Origin: Lichenostomus cassidix
Taxonomy: Eukaryota > Chordata > Aves > Passeriformes > Meliphagidae
Reading direction: 5' to 3'
Assembly: GCA_008360975.2 (NCBI GenBank)
Contig: CM039184.1
Span: 70,473,056-70,537,055, forward strand
DNA: 64,000 nt
Numbering within the stretch: the first letter of the stretch is position 1; each line of letters opens with the position of its first letter. Positions 13,501 through 27,400 of the stretch are shown piece after piece. Position numbers and translations under genes: made by a program. Below the pieces are notes generated by a model, which was given only the letters and a program-made list of their open reading frames with translations, was not told where the DNA came from and did no database searches.

Positions 13501-16500
13501 ACTCATCTTCACCAGCTGCCCATGCAAAGGAAACAAGGGCATATTGCAAAGACAGATGTGTCAAATGAAAGTCACACCAAACCTCTGAACAGGAGACACT
13601 TGGCTGCACACCAGAGGCCACGTTGTTGGAAGCAAAAGTGATACTGAAGGTATTTCCACAAGCGTGGAAACCCCAACACAGCAGCTGGAAGTGTAACAAA
13701 GCAACAAATACCAAGATCAGTGATGGCACCAGTTATCACAGGCTGTAATCTGCTAAAATTAAAAGCCAACAGACACCCCAACAACTTCCATTAAAAAAAC
13801 TGCAAATTTGAAGAGACTTCAGTAGCATCTATGCTGCCACACGAAAGAGTCAAAGACCACAACCATCTAGCTGACATGCTCCCAAACATTCTGAAGACAA
13901 TTCCACATCCAGATGGATGCTCTGAATGAGCACTGACACAATAAGCTTGAGCTAAGGGACCTCAGTGTGCCCCACCACAGGGTTACCTGGTGGGACAAGT
14001 CACACCTGCTCAGACTGCCACCACATTGATATGTGGGAAGGCCCTGCAGTGACCATGACTCACTTATGGAACAGACCAACCAGCCAGGACAGAATCAAGA
14101 AAAATTGCCCAAATGAATTCCACAGATATGTATACATGTTTATTAGGTGACAGAGCATTTTTTACCCTAGTCCCACCACCCCCAACATCAGTAAAGACAA
14201 AATGTCCTTGAAGGAACTATGGGTTTTTTTTTCCTTTTTCTCTTTCAGAAGGTGGATTGAACAAGGAATAGTCTAAATCTTGACTCTTTCTTTTAAATAT
14301 TCAACATCTGATAAACGCCTGTTTCTGTCCAATTGATTAACCAGATTTAGTAACCTGAACTAAAAAAGAGAAATCCTATGATTACCTCAAAAGACATAAA
14401 TCATGAGCAGGACTATCATGCCCACAAAATATGGCACAAGGGAAGTGTTATCCTTCTATGCTTAGTCTTGGAACTTGGGAATTTCAATGAACAAGATCCC
14501 TCATTAGAATCAAATGGGGACAGATGTACTTACATGGTGGGTGGGCACGGGTGGACATGAGCCCCTCCAACCTCTCTAATGAGCAATTTCCTCAGATTTA
14601 AAGAAAAATTTCATAAAAAGTTAAAGAGAAATGGCAACTTGCCTCCTATTACCACTGGCCTAACTGCATGGGCTGCTGGTTCTATAAAAGAGGTTTTTTT
14701 CAAAGAAAATTATTGTTAAAACCATTTGGCTGAAAGTGAAGAGCTATTGAAAAGTACAGTCAAACTGGCAGCTTGCTCTTAAAATTCCCCCCACCACTTT
14801 TATAAGTATCGTTTTGCTTGTGGCTTTTAACAGCTGTTCACACACGTCTAAGCTAGATGTGAACTTTTATTTTCCCAAAACTAAATGGGAAGCTTTAAAC
14901 AGCAACTGATTTAATTTTTTTTTTAATTAAAAGCGGAGGTTAAAAGGACCATGGAAATGGATGATGCAGCTGTGCTGATGGTAGGGAAAAGTAGTCCAGA
15001 AGAAATGAGGTAAACACACAAAGTAAGTTTCCCAACACTAAGTGCACACCACATTCAAGTGATTTTATTAGCTAAAGAAAAGTTAACTCCATGTTTCTTC
15101 ACAAACATCTCCAAAATTAAACTAAATTGTATTTTGCAAATATAATAGAATTGTGATGTCTACTATGTTTTTCCCCCAGAGCAATCCTAAAATTAATTCC
15201 AGAATAAAGTGGCTTCACAGGTTCCAATATTATCCCCAAATTCATTTAGAAACCCAGAAAACTCAGACACTCAAGTCAGAACTAGCTCACTAATATTGCC
15301 ATATATTTACTGGTTTAGTTATCAAAAGAATTGAACTTCCCCTGCATTTAGACATCTTCTTGGAAGAATTAAACATTTAGAGTCCCATTTGCAATGGTAC
15401 TGAGAGACTGAAAGATGAAAGCAGGCATTCCTAGGGGTACTTTTTAAAGTACCAAAGCAACTACTGGGCAACTAGGCAATGGTTTAAGCACATTTGAAAA
15501 CCCCACCAAACAGCAGTCTACATTTTTAAGGACCAGCATACTCACAGAATTCTGCCTTCTTGGCCTAATTACTTAATACACAGCACTAGATACTAACTTT
15601 GAACAAAAAACCCACAGAAAGAATAAAAATGCCACAGTTTATTTCTACTTGTACATGTTACATAAGAAAGCACAATATGGCAATTTAACAGTTCTGGATA
15701 TCGACACATTTTTAAAGGTCTCTTCTACTAAAGTTCTCACAAAAAACAAAAAAACAGTTCTAAGGCAGAAAATTCATAGGATTATGAAGGAAATGCCACA
15801 TTAATTCACATGGATTATGCACCCTGTAGACTGTAACAGCTCCAAAAGACATCTTCTTCAGTACACTAGTAGAGCTGCTATTTAAACCAAAAGAATTTAG
15901 TAGTTCATCCATCAAGTTTATTCAAAGAAGCTGTCAGAACTTCTGTAAAATGTCTACAGTAAGAAGTAGAGCAAGAAAGCATGCAAAGTAAGCCAACACT
16001 TCTGGAAAAAAACCTATTAAAAAAGGAAAAAAAAAAAAGAAAAAAAACAAAAACCTGGTGTCCATATTGGCCTGATGAAGCAACACTTCCACGTCATCTA
16101 TGGATGAAAAGAAAACCAACAACATTAAGAGCATTCCCTTTGCACCAAGCACAAGGCACTAGGTGTAAAGAGTATGAAGATGAAAAAGTGGCAGAAAAGA
16201 GACAAGTAATCCAGCCTGGACAGCAGAGCCTAATAGAGAGAGGAAGATGGAAAATTACAGTGATGCAGTCATTTGTTTGCCTCCCTTGTCCACCCACCTA
16301 CAAGAGGCTCACTATAAATATGAAAATCTGAGCTAATCAAAACCAGAAATCCGGAACATTCTAGTCAGATCCAATAAAAAATATTGCAACCTGGATCCCT
16401 TCCTGGGTTTCCTCTGGAACCATATCCTCTGGGACACTGTCTTTGATGATACAAAGCCTTGATTTCTGTTGGGTTAGTTCCTCACTAAATCCAGGGCACA

Positions 16501-19500
16501 GTTGAACAAATGAAACCCCAGTCACAGATGAAACATTTTATGCAGGTGCACATAAATGACATCTGTGCACTCTAACAAATCAAAAGCAGAAAACAAAAAT
16601 TCACCACAGGTAAAGCCAATGATATACCAAATACAGCATTAATGTTTCTGACCTTTCTACACAAAAAACCCCGTGCTTTAAGAACTGGTATTAATATACT
16701 ACACACCACTGGCAGACAAAATGATTCAGAGTGCGCCAATTCACATGTTTTGTATCAGACAGCAGAAAAGAGATTTAATTTGCATAACTGTGAAGTGGTT
16801 ATAAGTCACTTTTTGGTTTAATTCCTAATAGTACTGTCCTCAGCACTACAAATATACGTGAACTAATTATAAGAGTATCACTCAATGAAAAGACAAAACG
16901 AACTATCAATGGCCAATACACATTTTGCCAAAATATACAGTTTATTAATATTCCACAAGTGAGCTGGAGAAAAAATTGGCCAAGCAGCTTCAGAAATGGA
17001 TACACACTACCAACACAACAGAGATGCACCACACTATAAAATGCTCCGAAATGGATGGCATAGAAACAGAAAATGCCTTGCTACTACAAGACATTTCTTT
17101 GTCCAAAGGATACCAGAAATCCTTTCCTTTCCCTACTGTCAGTCAGTATGAGCCTAAAAGTATGAGAAGGTAGCTCCCAAAAGGTACACAGAAATTTTCC
17201 TGTCCTGAGAATTCTTAGCTGGAAGTGTTCCCCTCAGGTTAAAGCAATTACAAAAGCATGTGGTTTTGCAAACTACTAAATAAGGCATAACACAATGAAA
17301 GTAATCAAATTCAAATGAAAAGAAAGCATGCAAATGAAAAGCAACCATTTCCATCAATAAAACAATATCATCTGTTTAGGAGAAGGAAAGGGGTTTTACT
17401 GCATGTTTGCTCAGTGTTCCTTCTACACATTGGTTTCCTAATCCCAGACTTTGTCAAGAACCTGACTTTGTTTACCAATGGCATCAGGGCTTGGGATGTT
17501 AGCAGTCTGTACTGCTTTAGAGAAAAACTGATGGCCTTTCAAAATGATCTGTTCTAGTTCAGTCTGAATTACTGCACAAGAAGCAAGAGGTAGAGAACAC
17601 AATATTATTACCTGTGCTGCGCAGATCAAGCCTGATTACAAACCAAGGCTTGAGGCCAAAATCTCTGAAACAAATCTTGGTCACACTGATGTCAAAGGCC
17701 AAACAATACCACTGACAATGGCACTAGACACTCAGTAGTAAAGTTATGATTTTTCAGTGTTCTCTCAAAGCAGATCAAATCTAAAAGCTTATCCTCACAT
17801 ACCTGTCAATATGACAAAAGCTTAGGGCACTACTCCATGTAAACACCACTATTAAAATAATCTTTCTATGATCATTTCAAAATTAAGAGATGAGGGGAGT
17901 TACTTGGTTTTGGTGACTACAAAAGACCAAACCAGTGGATTTGTAAGTATGCTTCAATTTTAGAGAAACAATGTACAAGATACATTTCTGTCCAGTTCAC
18001 TCTCTAGTGTCCTGCTTCCATTATTAGCTCGTAGCCATGCTCTAAGCTTAGAAATATGAAGGAAACTGAAGTCTTGTTTCAGTGCTTTTGAAGGCAATGA
18101 GACTGCTTGGAACAAGTGAGGATAAATGCATATGGTGGGATTGTGCTGTTGCTATAGTACTCTTTCACGAATAGTAATTACTCTGCAAGTGTGTAAAGCA
18201 GACAGGCCCAGTTGCATAAGGCTCAATGCAAGTTTTATGAACTGCAGAAAAGCGTGATTAGTAGGGGGGAAAAACATGTTTCACACTTTTATTGTAAAGA
18301 ACATGAGAATCTCACAGAAACTGCCAGAACAGATGTTCATAAACTGGGCTCTTAATCTTGCAGCACTTTCCAGGTTTTAAGCTATATCCACTGGTCTGTA
18401 GAACATATTCCTCTCTTTTTAATATAATTCTTCTGTTTAGTTTTTTTAATAAATAAGTTTATGACTTTAGTAGTGTTGCCAGCTGTTCAATTTTGATTTA
18501 CTGTCAGAGTCTGCTTTAATATATAGTGGCTTTTGTGGCTTACCCATATAGATTACATTTTAAGCTTCAAGATATCACTATAAAGCAGCTGGAAAAAGTA
18601 CTGGCTGTGCTCAGAAACCAGCATTATTGCCCTAGTGATCAACCACTGAAACATGCAACTAGACCAGTAACCATTCTCTAATAAACTTTTGTATACACCA
18701 TTCCCAAAATAAAACTGCAAAACTTATGGTGTAAGAGCAGGTCATCTTAACACACGTACTTTAAAAAGCCAGCCCAAGAAAATTGCTGAATTGTTAATTA
18801 GGCAACATGTTAGCTGGCAATAGAGATCTCTACAATGACTGCTCTTTATTCTTTCATTACATTGTTTCCTTTACTTCTACTGTGCAGCTTGAGACAACTT
18901 AAGAATAAAAGATTTTAGAACTGCTTTCTAGAAATTTTCTTTAAAGTCATATTTACTGAATATTACTGGGAAAGAACTGTGAGTACTCTTCACACTGAAC
19001 CATTTTCAACATCACAGAATTACAATACAACCAGCCTAGGCTCTTTTTCTCCAGCACCTGCAAGTATGCAGGGTAATATTATTAAAATAAACTACCACAA
19101 CAGTATACTTATAATTAAACAATGAAACTGGAAATTCCCTACAGCTGAACTAGTTCAGAACCATCAGTCAGAACTATTAGGGCTTTTTTATTACACTGCA
19201 AATTACTTTTTCTGCTCAAAAGGATTCCTTCTTCCATATAAAACTAACTCCCTAAAAAAATTCCAACCAAGAGAACCAAACAGTTTGATTCAGAAAGATC
19301 AGTACAGTGCCTCATGAGAGGTGGTTTTTTGCTTGTCTCTCACTGTTATTTTCTCCCAAGTTGAGATTTGCCAGTTGGACAGTATCCATGGTGCATTACT
19401 CTCATGAAGTCCTATCATACATAAGGGGAAGGCAGACCTACATCATGGAAGACATAATGGGAAAAATAAAACAAAAACAAAGCCAGCCTTCCCACCCACA

Positions 19501-21317
19501 GCATCAGGAGCAAACCCTGTGGGAGAATGAAGAGAAGCATAAAAACTGCACATCCCATGAGACATCACAGTGGCATCTCCAAAACAAAGTATATCAAGCT
19601 TTTCCATAACCCTTTTGAAGGGGAACTGAGGAGTAGACTCCAAGTGCCACCATTTTCTACGTCATGAGCAGAACATAAAAATACTTTCGAAACAGTTCAA
19701 CTAAACACCATGGCCAACAACTCCTATAAACTGCTTTCTTCCTTCTGCATGCCTACAGCAAGTTACTTTTCCCAGTCTCCTGTAAATGTATAAAGTAAGG
19801 TTTCAGGAACTGAAGGCCTCTCTGTCTGTCCACACTATCGAAGTGTCAAAGTATCAAAGGTGCACTACCTGAACAAATCCTGGTTTTCACAGACTTCATG
19901 TTAAATTAACTACCACCAAAAAAAAAGCTTGGTTGCAAAATCCAACAATTTAAAGTTGCCCTCAATACAGACAATTATTATAACCCTGTACTTTTCCAAA
20001 GCAAGCCTATCTCAAGAGAGTTTACTATTCTGTGTGTTCCATTCAACTATTTAGTCTGCAGCTTTTTTTGAATTACTGTTTGTTTAGCACATGAAACAAA
20101 AAGCAATGGTTTTGATGGCAAGTCTTAAATGGCATGATCTAGCTATGATCGACTTCTCCAGTCAAAGTTAGAAAGAGTTAATGTTATTCCTCTTTCTGTA
20201 CATTTATTTCAAAACTGTAATGAATTCTACCATCCCATTTTATCATTATACTAGTGTGATATGGTCCTGTTATCACACATAATTAGGTAAGCATATTGGA
20301 CAATAGAGTATGCAGATTAAAAAAGGTAATCCAAAAGAATATTATAAACTAGGAGCTTGCATGAAAACATCAGATCAAACTTAGAGGAGTTCACTAAATG
20401 TGCTCTAAATTTACACCCATGTAAACAACAAACATTTTTATCTGAAGCACTACTTCTTAAAAAATATTAGAGTTAAAAAAATCAAAAATATATAATGAAA
20501 ATTTCATAGGGAACTCAGTATTTTTAAAATAGAAACTATGTGCAAGGTACATGAAATAAAGCACTCCTCTTTTAAGACCTTATTTTAAATAAATAAATTA
20601 GATTAATAATTTACCATTCAGCATCACTGTACTCCACCCTCCTTAACCAACACATTTCAGTAAATCTTGATTGATTTTTAACTGAATTTAATGCTACAGC
20701 CTTAGATCTCTCCGTCAAAAACAAGTATATTTTGAAGTTATTGTCCAAATCACAATGGCTGGAACCACAGACTGTAAATAACAACAATACCAACAATACT
20801 GTCTGCATTTAACCAACAGGCTTCTCAGTGATCCAACTGGCTTAGTAGTTACTCCTGTGCTAACACCTTCATGGTCTCATATTACACACACAGAACTAAT
20901 GACTTTTTTTTCCTTCAAATACCATTTTTCCCCTCAAAAAACCCACAGTCTATAAGATACAGCAAAGTAGACAGGAGAAAGAAACTGCAGCACAACTGGT
21001 ACCTCAACAAGACATATCTTCTCAAATACTGGAACAATGAAGAACTCATAACCTTAAGTGCTTAATATGCTTAAAGCTCTATCCAAAAAGCCACACATTT
21101 AGCAGAGTATACATGTTCCTGTACTGAAATGGGCATCAAAACCCCACAAAGTCTCAGGAATGGAGCTGTAACTGTGGACTAAATTTGAAATGATACCATT
21201 AATTTCAACTTCTCTTGCAAAACCCCAATAAACATGACGATGCCCTGACAATTACACAATTTAAAAATATACATACAGTGTATTCCCCATAATTTTTCTT
21301 CTTTGTTCTTAAATCTG

Positions 21318-21380
21318 CATGCACATCATACTAATGTCATCATGCACATCATACTAATGTCATCATTCATACTAATATCA
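21318..21380. repeat. 23-bp tandem duplication
   Basis: The unit CATGCACATCATACTAATGT plus CAT occurs twice without mismatch (21318-21340 and 21341-21363). It is followed by a partial, mutated third copy (CATTCATACTAATATCAC). It lies in intron 4 with no other recognisable feature. Confidence 0.9.
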
Positions 21381-24348
21381 CTAAGAGAGTAAAGGTAATC
21401 CATTATATTAGTATAGGCCATCCCTCATTCTCTAAATTGAATTGGAATAATAACTGCTTACTTCCAATAAAGGTCTCAATTTTCTTTTGGTTCTTTGAAA
21501 TAAATAGAAAAAGCTTAAGTTTTCCCTGCTGATTAAGAATAAATTTCCACACTTTCTGCCCATACAGAACATTAAATATATTCAACTACTACATGCATTT
21601 TAGTTGAAGTTGCAGAGTACACATAAACACTGTACAACTGTTACTATATTTACTAGTCTGATTCTGAAACTCTGAAGCCTTAAAAAAGGATTAGTTTACT
21701 GACTTATCCAGCCTTTAAACAGAAAATAGTGCTACAATAGCACTTGTCTTTTTCCCCATTTCATCCAAAACCTTAATATTAATGCTCTATTCACACTCGA
21801 AATTTGGTTATCCTCTCTCATCAACTTCCTTCAATAATAATATATGAGAATATATTTCCACAGTAGCTAATGGAGACATTCCTACAAATCAATGTGCTGC
21901 AGTGATACAGAAATAAAAGCTTACTTCACTGTAATGATGCTTCCAGACTTCCCTCAAGTCAGGTGGTTACTTGCAGTTAATGATCTGTGACATACCACAC
22001 AAGTAGTCCTAAAAAGACTTATTATCCACTGCATGTGCAACAATATTTGCTTTATGGATGGCTAAATGAATGAAGACATTCAATGTAACTGTAAAAGTAA
22101 AATCAAAAGAAAACTTACAAGTAACATGTTTTCTTTGAGTAAAAGAGCTGTGAACATTTTCCATTAATACTTAACCTTTTGCTGGAGCAGTGCAACCACA
22201 TATAATGCTTGAATCCATAAAGCCCAAGAGCTGCTCAGGGTTAACACTGATTAACTGCCCCCAATCAAATCTTACAACTTTTAAAAATTTCAGAGAGCTT
22301 CCCTCCATTAATGAAATCAAAACTGCATTTATGTCATGTAGCAAAGGCAGGAGCAGGACAACTGGCTAAGAAAAGAAATTCTGTCCTGTTTTAAAAACGG
22401 GTATTTTTTTCAATCCAATAAAACAGACATGAATTTGACTGGGTTTTAAAACTATGTATATTATGCTCCACTGACTTCTATTAATATACTAATAAAAAAG
22501 AATAGCAAATTAACCTAAAATAAGCTCCAATCCAACAGTACAGTATCCCCCATGACTCTCAGACTGTGCAGACATTCACACATTTTCTGTTTATAATTTT
22601 TTTCATTTACTAGACTCAGCTTTTGTCCACCATATGTCCACCGTAGATTAACTATTCCCTTAGGTACAATTAAGGGCTTTCCATTTGTTGTAAGAAGACC
22701 TAAGTATGAAGGACGCAGCCAGAAAAAACATTTCTACCTAAACCAAAAACAGAAGCACATTCAGCCTGGGCTATAGTTTATGCAGCATCTTTTTTATTGG
22801 ACGTATGTCTACATTGCTAAATAAACTACAGACAAAATCCATGGAAACAGTAAGAGATCTCTCAGCATTTCATTTGTGTATTATTATAAAAATATGATAC
22901 ATATACTGTTCTAACCTTTGTATTTAAACAGTTTACTTCTATTTGCATTTTTCAATGACATCTCTACAGATTTTTCTGAACTTAAGCATAACTGTTAGGG
23001 AATGAGAATATGTTATTTACTGGCCCTTCTGTCACACTGGTGTTTGAGCTCCAGCCACACTAACAACAGTCTGTCAGGTCCTTGAACTTGGTTGTGGCTC
23101 TTGGTTAGTCATAGCAGGCAAAACTCAAGTGCACAAAACAAAAATCTCAAGTGCAGCCTCAAGGTTTTACATGTAAGAAGAAGAAACCAGTTTATTCATA
23201 GCCACTAAAATGACAAAAGTATAACATAAGAACTATCTGTTAGTTGGAATAGTTCATGACTACTCTCACTTTCCTGTTAAAGCACTGTACGATCCAAATG
23301 AGAAAACATTAATTTCTGCAAATACTTTGCACATATCTAAACTGCCCTGGCTCAAAAGAATGGAAATTATTGATTTTCACAGAACTACACATGTTTATAC
23401 CAGGGCTCTGCCTAGCCATACAAATCTCAAACTCAGACAAGTGGTACAACAGTCATGTATCTTCTGTGTGCAAGTTGTGTATATTGTTCAGTTTCAACCC
23501 TGTGTTGAATCCTAGACTGCAGAACCCAAATGAAAAAGCAAGCTACAAACTAATGCTATCTGGGCATAATACAGGCATTTGATAAGGATTATCAATTATG
23601 TTTTGAGCAGCATGAGAGAAAGGATTTCCCCTCTCTACTCTTTTTTTGTTTGTTTTTTTTTAATAGGTACTCTGGCAGAGGCCACCTGGTTTTTAAGAGC
23701 CACCATCAAAACCTATCCTGTACACATGCTTCAGTAATGGCTGTAGCACTGGAACAAAGTCCAGAAGTCCAAAAATTTGCTTTTAACCGGGTTACTGATC
23801 AGCTACTGTGTCCTTTGCCTTCCCATCCTAGAGGCCATTTTGTTAAGGATTCTGAAAGAAGGCTCAAAGTAAAACATGGGCTGATTTGCAACCAGATGCA
23901 ACAGACACATTTATCACAGCAGATCACATAAAGACTGGAGCCAGAATGGAATACATAAGCACAGATCATTGTGATCTTTCCTGCCAGGTGTTTTCCCTTC
24001 ACAGCCAATAGAACATGGCAAGGTAAATACTACACAAGAGCAATAAATTTTCCTTCTTTTGTTCTGTATAATGTTCTGTGAGCTCAGATCCTTTATTTAA
24101 GAAAGGCACTTGAGGCTCAAGATCTGTCTGCTAATCACAGTTTAGCAGACTTGTCTATATGGCAATTTAACAGACATAATTAAACAGATCTCTTCAGCAG
24201 AGCAGCAGATCTCTTCTCTCAGAACCATTAATATTAAGCCAAACATGATTTAGAATCAAAATCTTGCAAGATAGATGCTTTCTCAGACAAGCAAGGCAAT
24301 TTTCTCACTCAAAAATGTGTGTGTTTCTAGGTTGCTCCCACCGCCAAA

Positions 24349-24423
24349 TTAGAAATATAATATTATGGTTCTATTATGGTTAATATAATATAATATTATG
24401 GGTTAGAAATATAATATTATGGT
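24349..24423. repeat. 21-bp direct repeat in an AT-rich patch
   Basis: TTAGAAATATAATATTATGG plus T occurs at 24349-24369 and again, identical, at 24403-24423. The bases between them also contain ATATAATATTATGG-like pieces, so the patch looks like a small imperfect minisatellite. Confidence 0.85.
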
Positions 24424-27400
24424 GAATAAAAGACCATTTTCACCTGTGATTTTCCCTTCCATCAATTTAAGTTTCTTGCTAAAAATAATTTTTAATGAAG
24501 TTACCAGCCATTGAAACAAACAAATCTGTAAGACTGCAATTTTCTATTAATCTCACAAGTCTGTTGAGACAAACATTCTATACATATTTTAAAACAGGGT
24601 ATCATTCTACATTTATTCAAATGAGTTGGTAAATTGACTGTAGAACAGGACAAGGTTCTCTTTTTAAGGGAGTCTCTACATGTAAGTAGTTTACCCTCCA
24701 ATCCCAAGAGCATGTGTAAGGCTCAGGTGACCAGACCTGCTGTCAGGCATACATGAACTTTAGTTTAATCAGACATACGACTCTAAAGAACAGAGGTCTT
24801 TGCATTAGCTGCTCAACACTTGTCTTAGGCGAAGGACCTAAAAAGTGCAAGCCCATGGAAAGCAAGGACAGAAAACAGTTGGGGGAGGTTGGGAGGGACA
24901 AGAGAATGAATGCATAGCTGTGAATTTTAATAAGCTAGAATCTCAAAGTGAGTATTAACAAAGAAATTTTCTGAGTGGAACTGGGGAGAATAAGTATATA
25001 AGGCAGTAACAGAGTCTAAAAGCAGACTGCACACATCCCTTACAGCCAGATTCACATTAGTACACAGTACACCAAACATTAATTCATATCTGGGCTGGAA
25101 AATGTTTCTTTCTGTGCTCAGATAAGATAGGTAAAAACATTTTATGTTGTATGTAAAGGCAAGTTAAAGGGTACACTAAAATGTAACCTTTAAACTTCAC
25201 AATGTAACAGCATACCACTTCCTGTTCAGAGATAGCACTCCAAGATCAATTAATCATGGCTAAGACGAACAAACGGTCAACATTCTTAATTAGTGTTGAT
25301 GCATTCTCCTCTGTGCCCTCATCTGTCATGAAGACTGTTTAAAAATCTGAGTTATTAGTCTTTATTGAGCAGTGGATCTGGTTAATATCTCCAAGAACAG
25401 AAATCATTCATCTAGCCACTATACACCACTCCCTGATAATTCCTACCCCCTATATAAGCTACAGATAACCACCGCCCTAAGACCATCTTGGTAGCTATAA
25501 ATCAAAACGAGTATAGCTCCCATGCAACCTGGGTTAATTTTTGTTTACAATATATCCACTGAAAATGCTGGTAGGACACTTGAGGAGACTGCTTATAGAT
25601 GAGTGCACAAGAAAATATATAAAGCAGTCAAGTTAGAAAGCAAGAAAACACATCAATCATACAAAACACAGTAAACCCTCTCTAATTCACACTTAATGAC
25701 TAGAAGATCCATTGTGATCACTGAACTTATCAATACCAAATTTAAGCAAAGAGCCTAAGTGCACAAAACACAATTCATCCACTTGATAAGAGTTTCGTTT
25801 ACACTACACAAATCAAAGTCTTTGACAGCAACATATCTACACAAGTTTTAACTTATTGCACAGAAACTCAGAAACATTTGTTAAAATTAACTGTAAGGTT
25901 TACTCCTCAATTAGCAGTGCAAAAGAAGTGATATTAGCAATACAGCACACTTAAAATATACTTTGTATTAAATAAGACTAAAATAACACAAAGTAAGTTA
26001 CTAGGAAAGTCAAATTTAAGATTCAATATCAGCTGTGAAGTTCAGGAATATTATGACCTTTTGACTTATAATTAGTATGAAAAAATAGTTCTACATAAAA
26101 TTTTATAACTCCTTCTGTTGTTCACCAAATGCACAGACAAAAGCCTGTGGAAAGACAGAGAACTAACTGCTAATTGAACACACGTGCAGAAAGCAGGTCT
26201 GGGCAAGATCCTGATTCAAATCAGCTTCCAATTCTCTCTGACCAAATGACAGGCTATGGGGGAAAAAAAAAAAAAAGAAAAAATATACAGGAAGGAAAAA
26301 GAAGGAAAACTGAAACTAAGCACCCAGGAGGAAGCCAGCCACCTTAAATAAAGTACTGGTTTTACAACAGAGGTCTGCATCTCTGAAGCTTTTGTTCTTT
26401 TGTTCTCCCAATTATTTTAAACAAATTAGTGGGCAATGACAGTCCTTCATTTTAGCTATTACAGGATAACCAAAAAAAAACCAAGAAAAAAAGAAATGGA
26501 AAATAAAAAGAGAGGTTGGAAGGTACAGAATTTAGATGTCAATTCATACTGCTCTACTATTTTTAAATAAATTTTTGATGGAGGAGAGTCCAGCAACCGA
26601 TTGGAGCTTTTTAAGTAGAAATTACCTTTCCAATGTTTCATGAGTAAATCTTAATCTCTTACAATCACAACAGGACATTTTAACAGATTGACACCACTCT
26701 GAAGTTAATTATCATGTTTTAAACAGACACAGTAGCTTACTGTGTTCCTGCTGCTAATCTATTGCAATGCACAATAAACCAGAACAGTGAAAACAAGCAC
26801 TGATTGATTTAAATCAGCACTGAATCATTTCTTCAGGTTTATGGGATACTAGAGAAATGCCCACAAACTTAACATTTAACAGAATGACTACAAATTGATA
26901 CTAGAAACCACTAATAAATTATCTATAAAACTGCATGACACATCAGTAATAAACAATTACGCACCATACACTGCTATATATGAAATAACTTACTTTCAAT
27001 GACAAAATTACCCAAGCAAATTATTTTCCTTTAATAGAATTCAAGTTTTCTTACATTGTATAGGAAAATATTTTTGTTTTCTTCCAAGCTTTTTTTTTTT
27101 TTAACTATAGTTTTATTCCTAGAGAGAATCCAGGTATATATACCCCAAAATGGAAAAAACACACATATATTTCAGACAGTATTAGTATGAGAAAATAGAC
27201 AAAGGACAGCCTAAGCCCAAGTTAAGTAACTGATTTTAGGTCAAAGTTTCAAAACAGAACCTGAGCTTCCAAATTCTTTTCTAGGTATCTAAACACTGGC
27301 CCAAGACTTTCCAGTTGCTATGAATGAAAATAACTGCATTCTTGGCAATTTTTAAAAACCTTTTTCAGAAAGGAAGTTAAGTGTTAGAACAACTTGCCTG

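Noticed and set aside
15434..15455. Short hairpin GGTACTTT / AAAGTACC
   Set aside because: An 8-bp arm with a two-base loop is expected by chance in this much AT-rich sequence.
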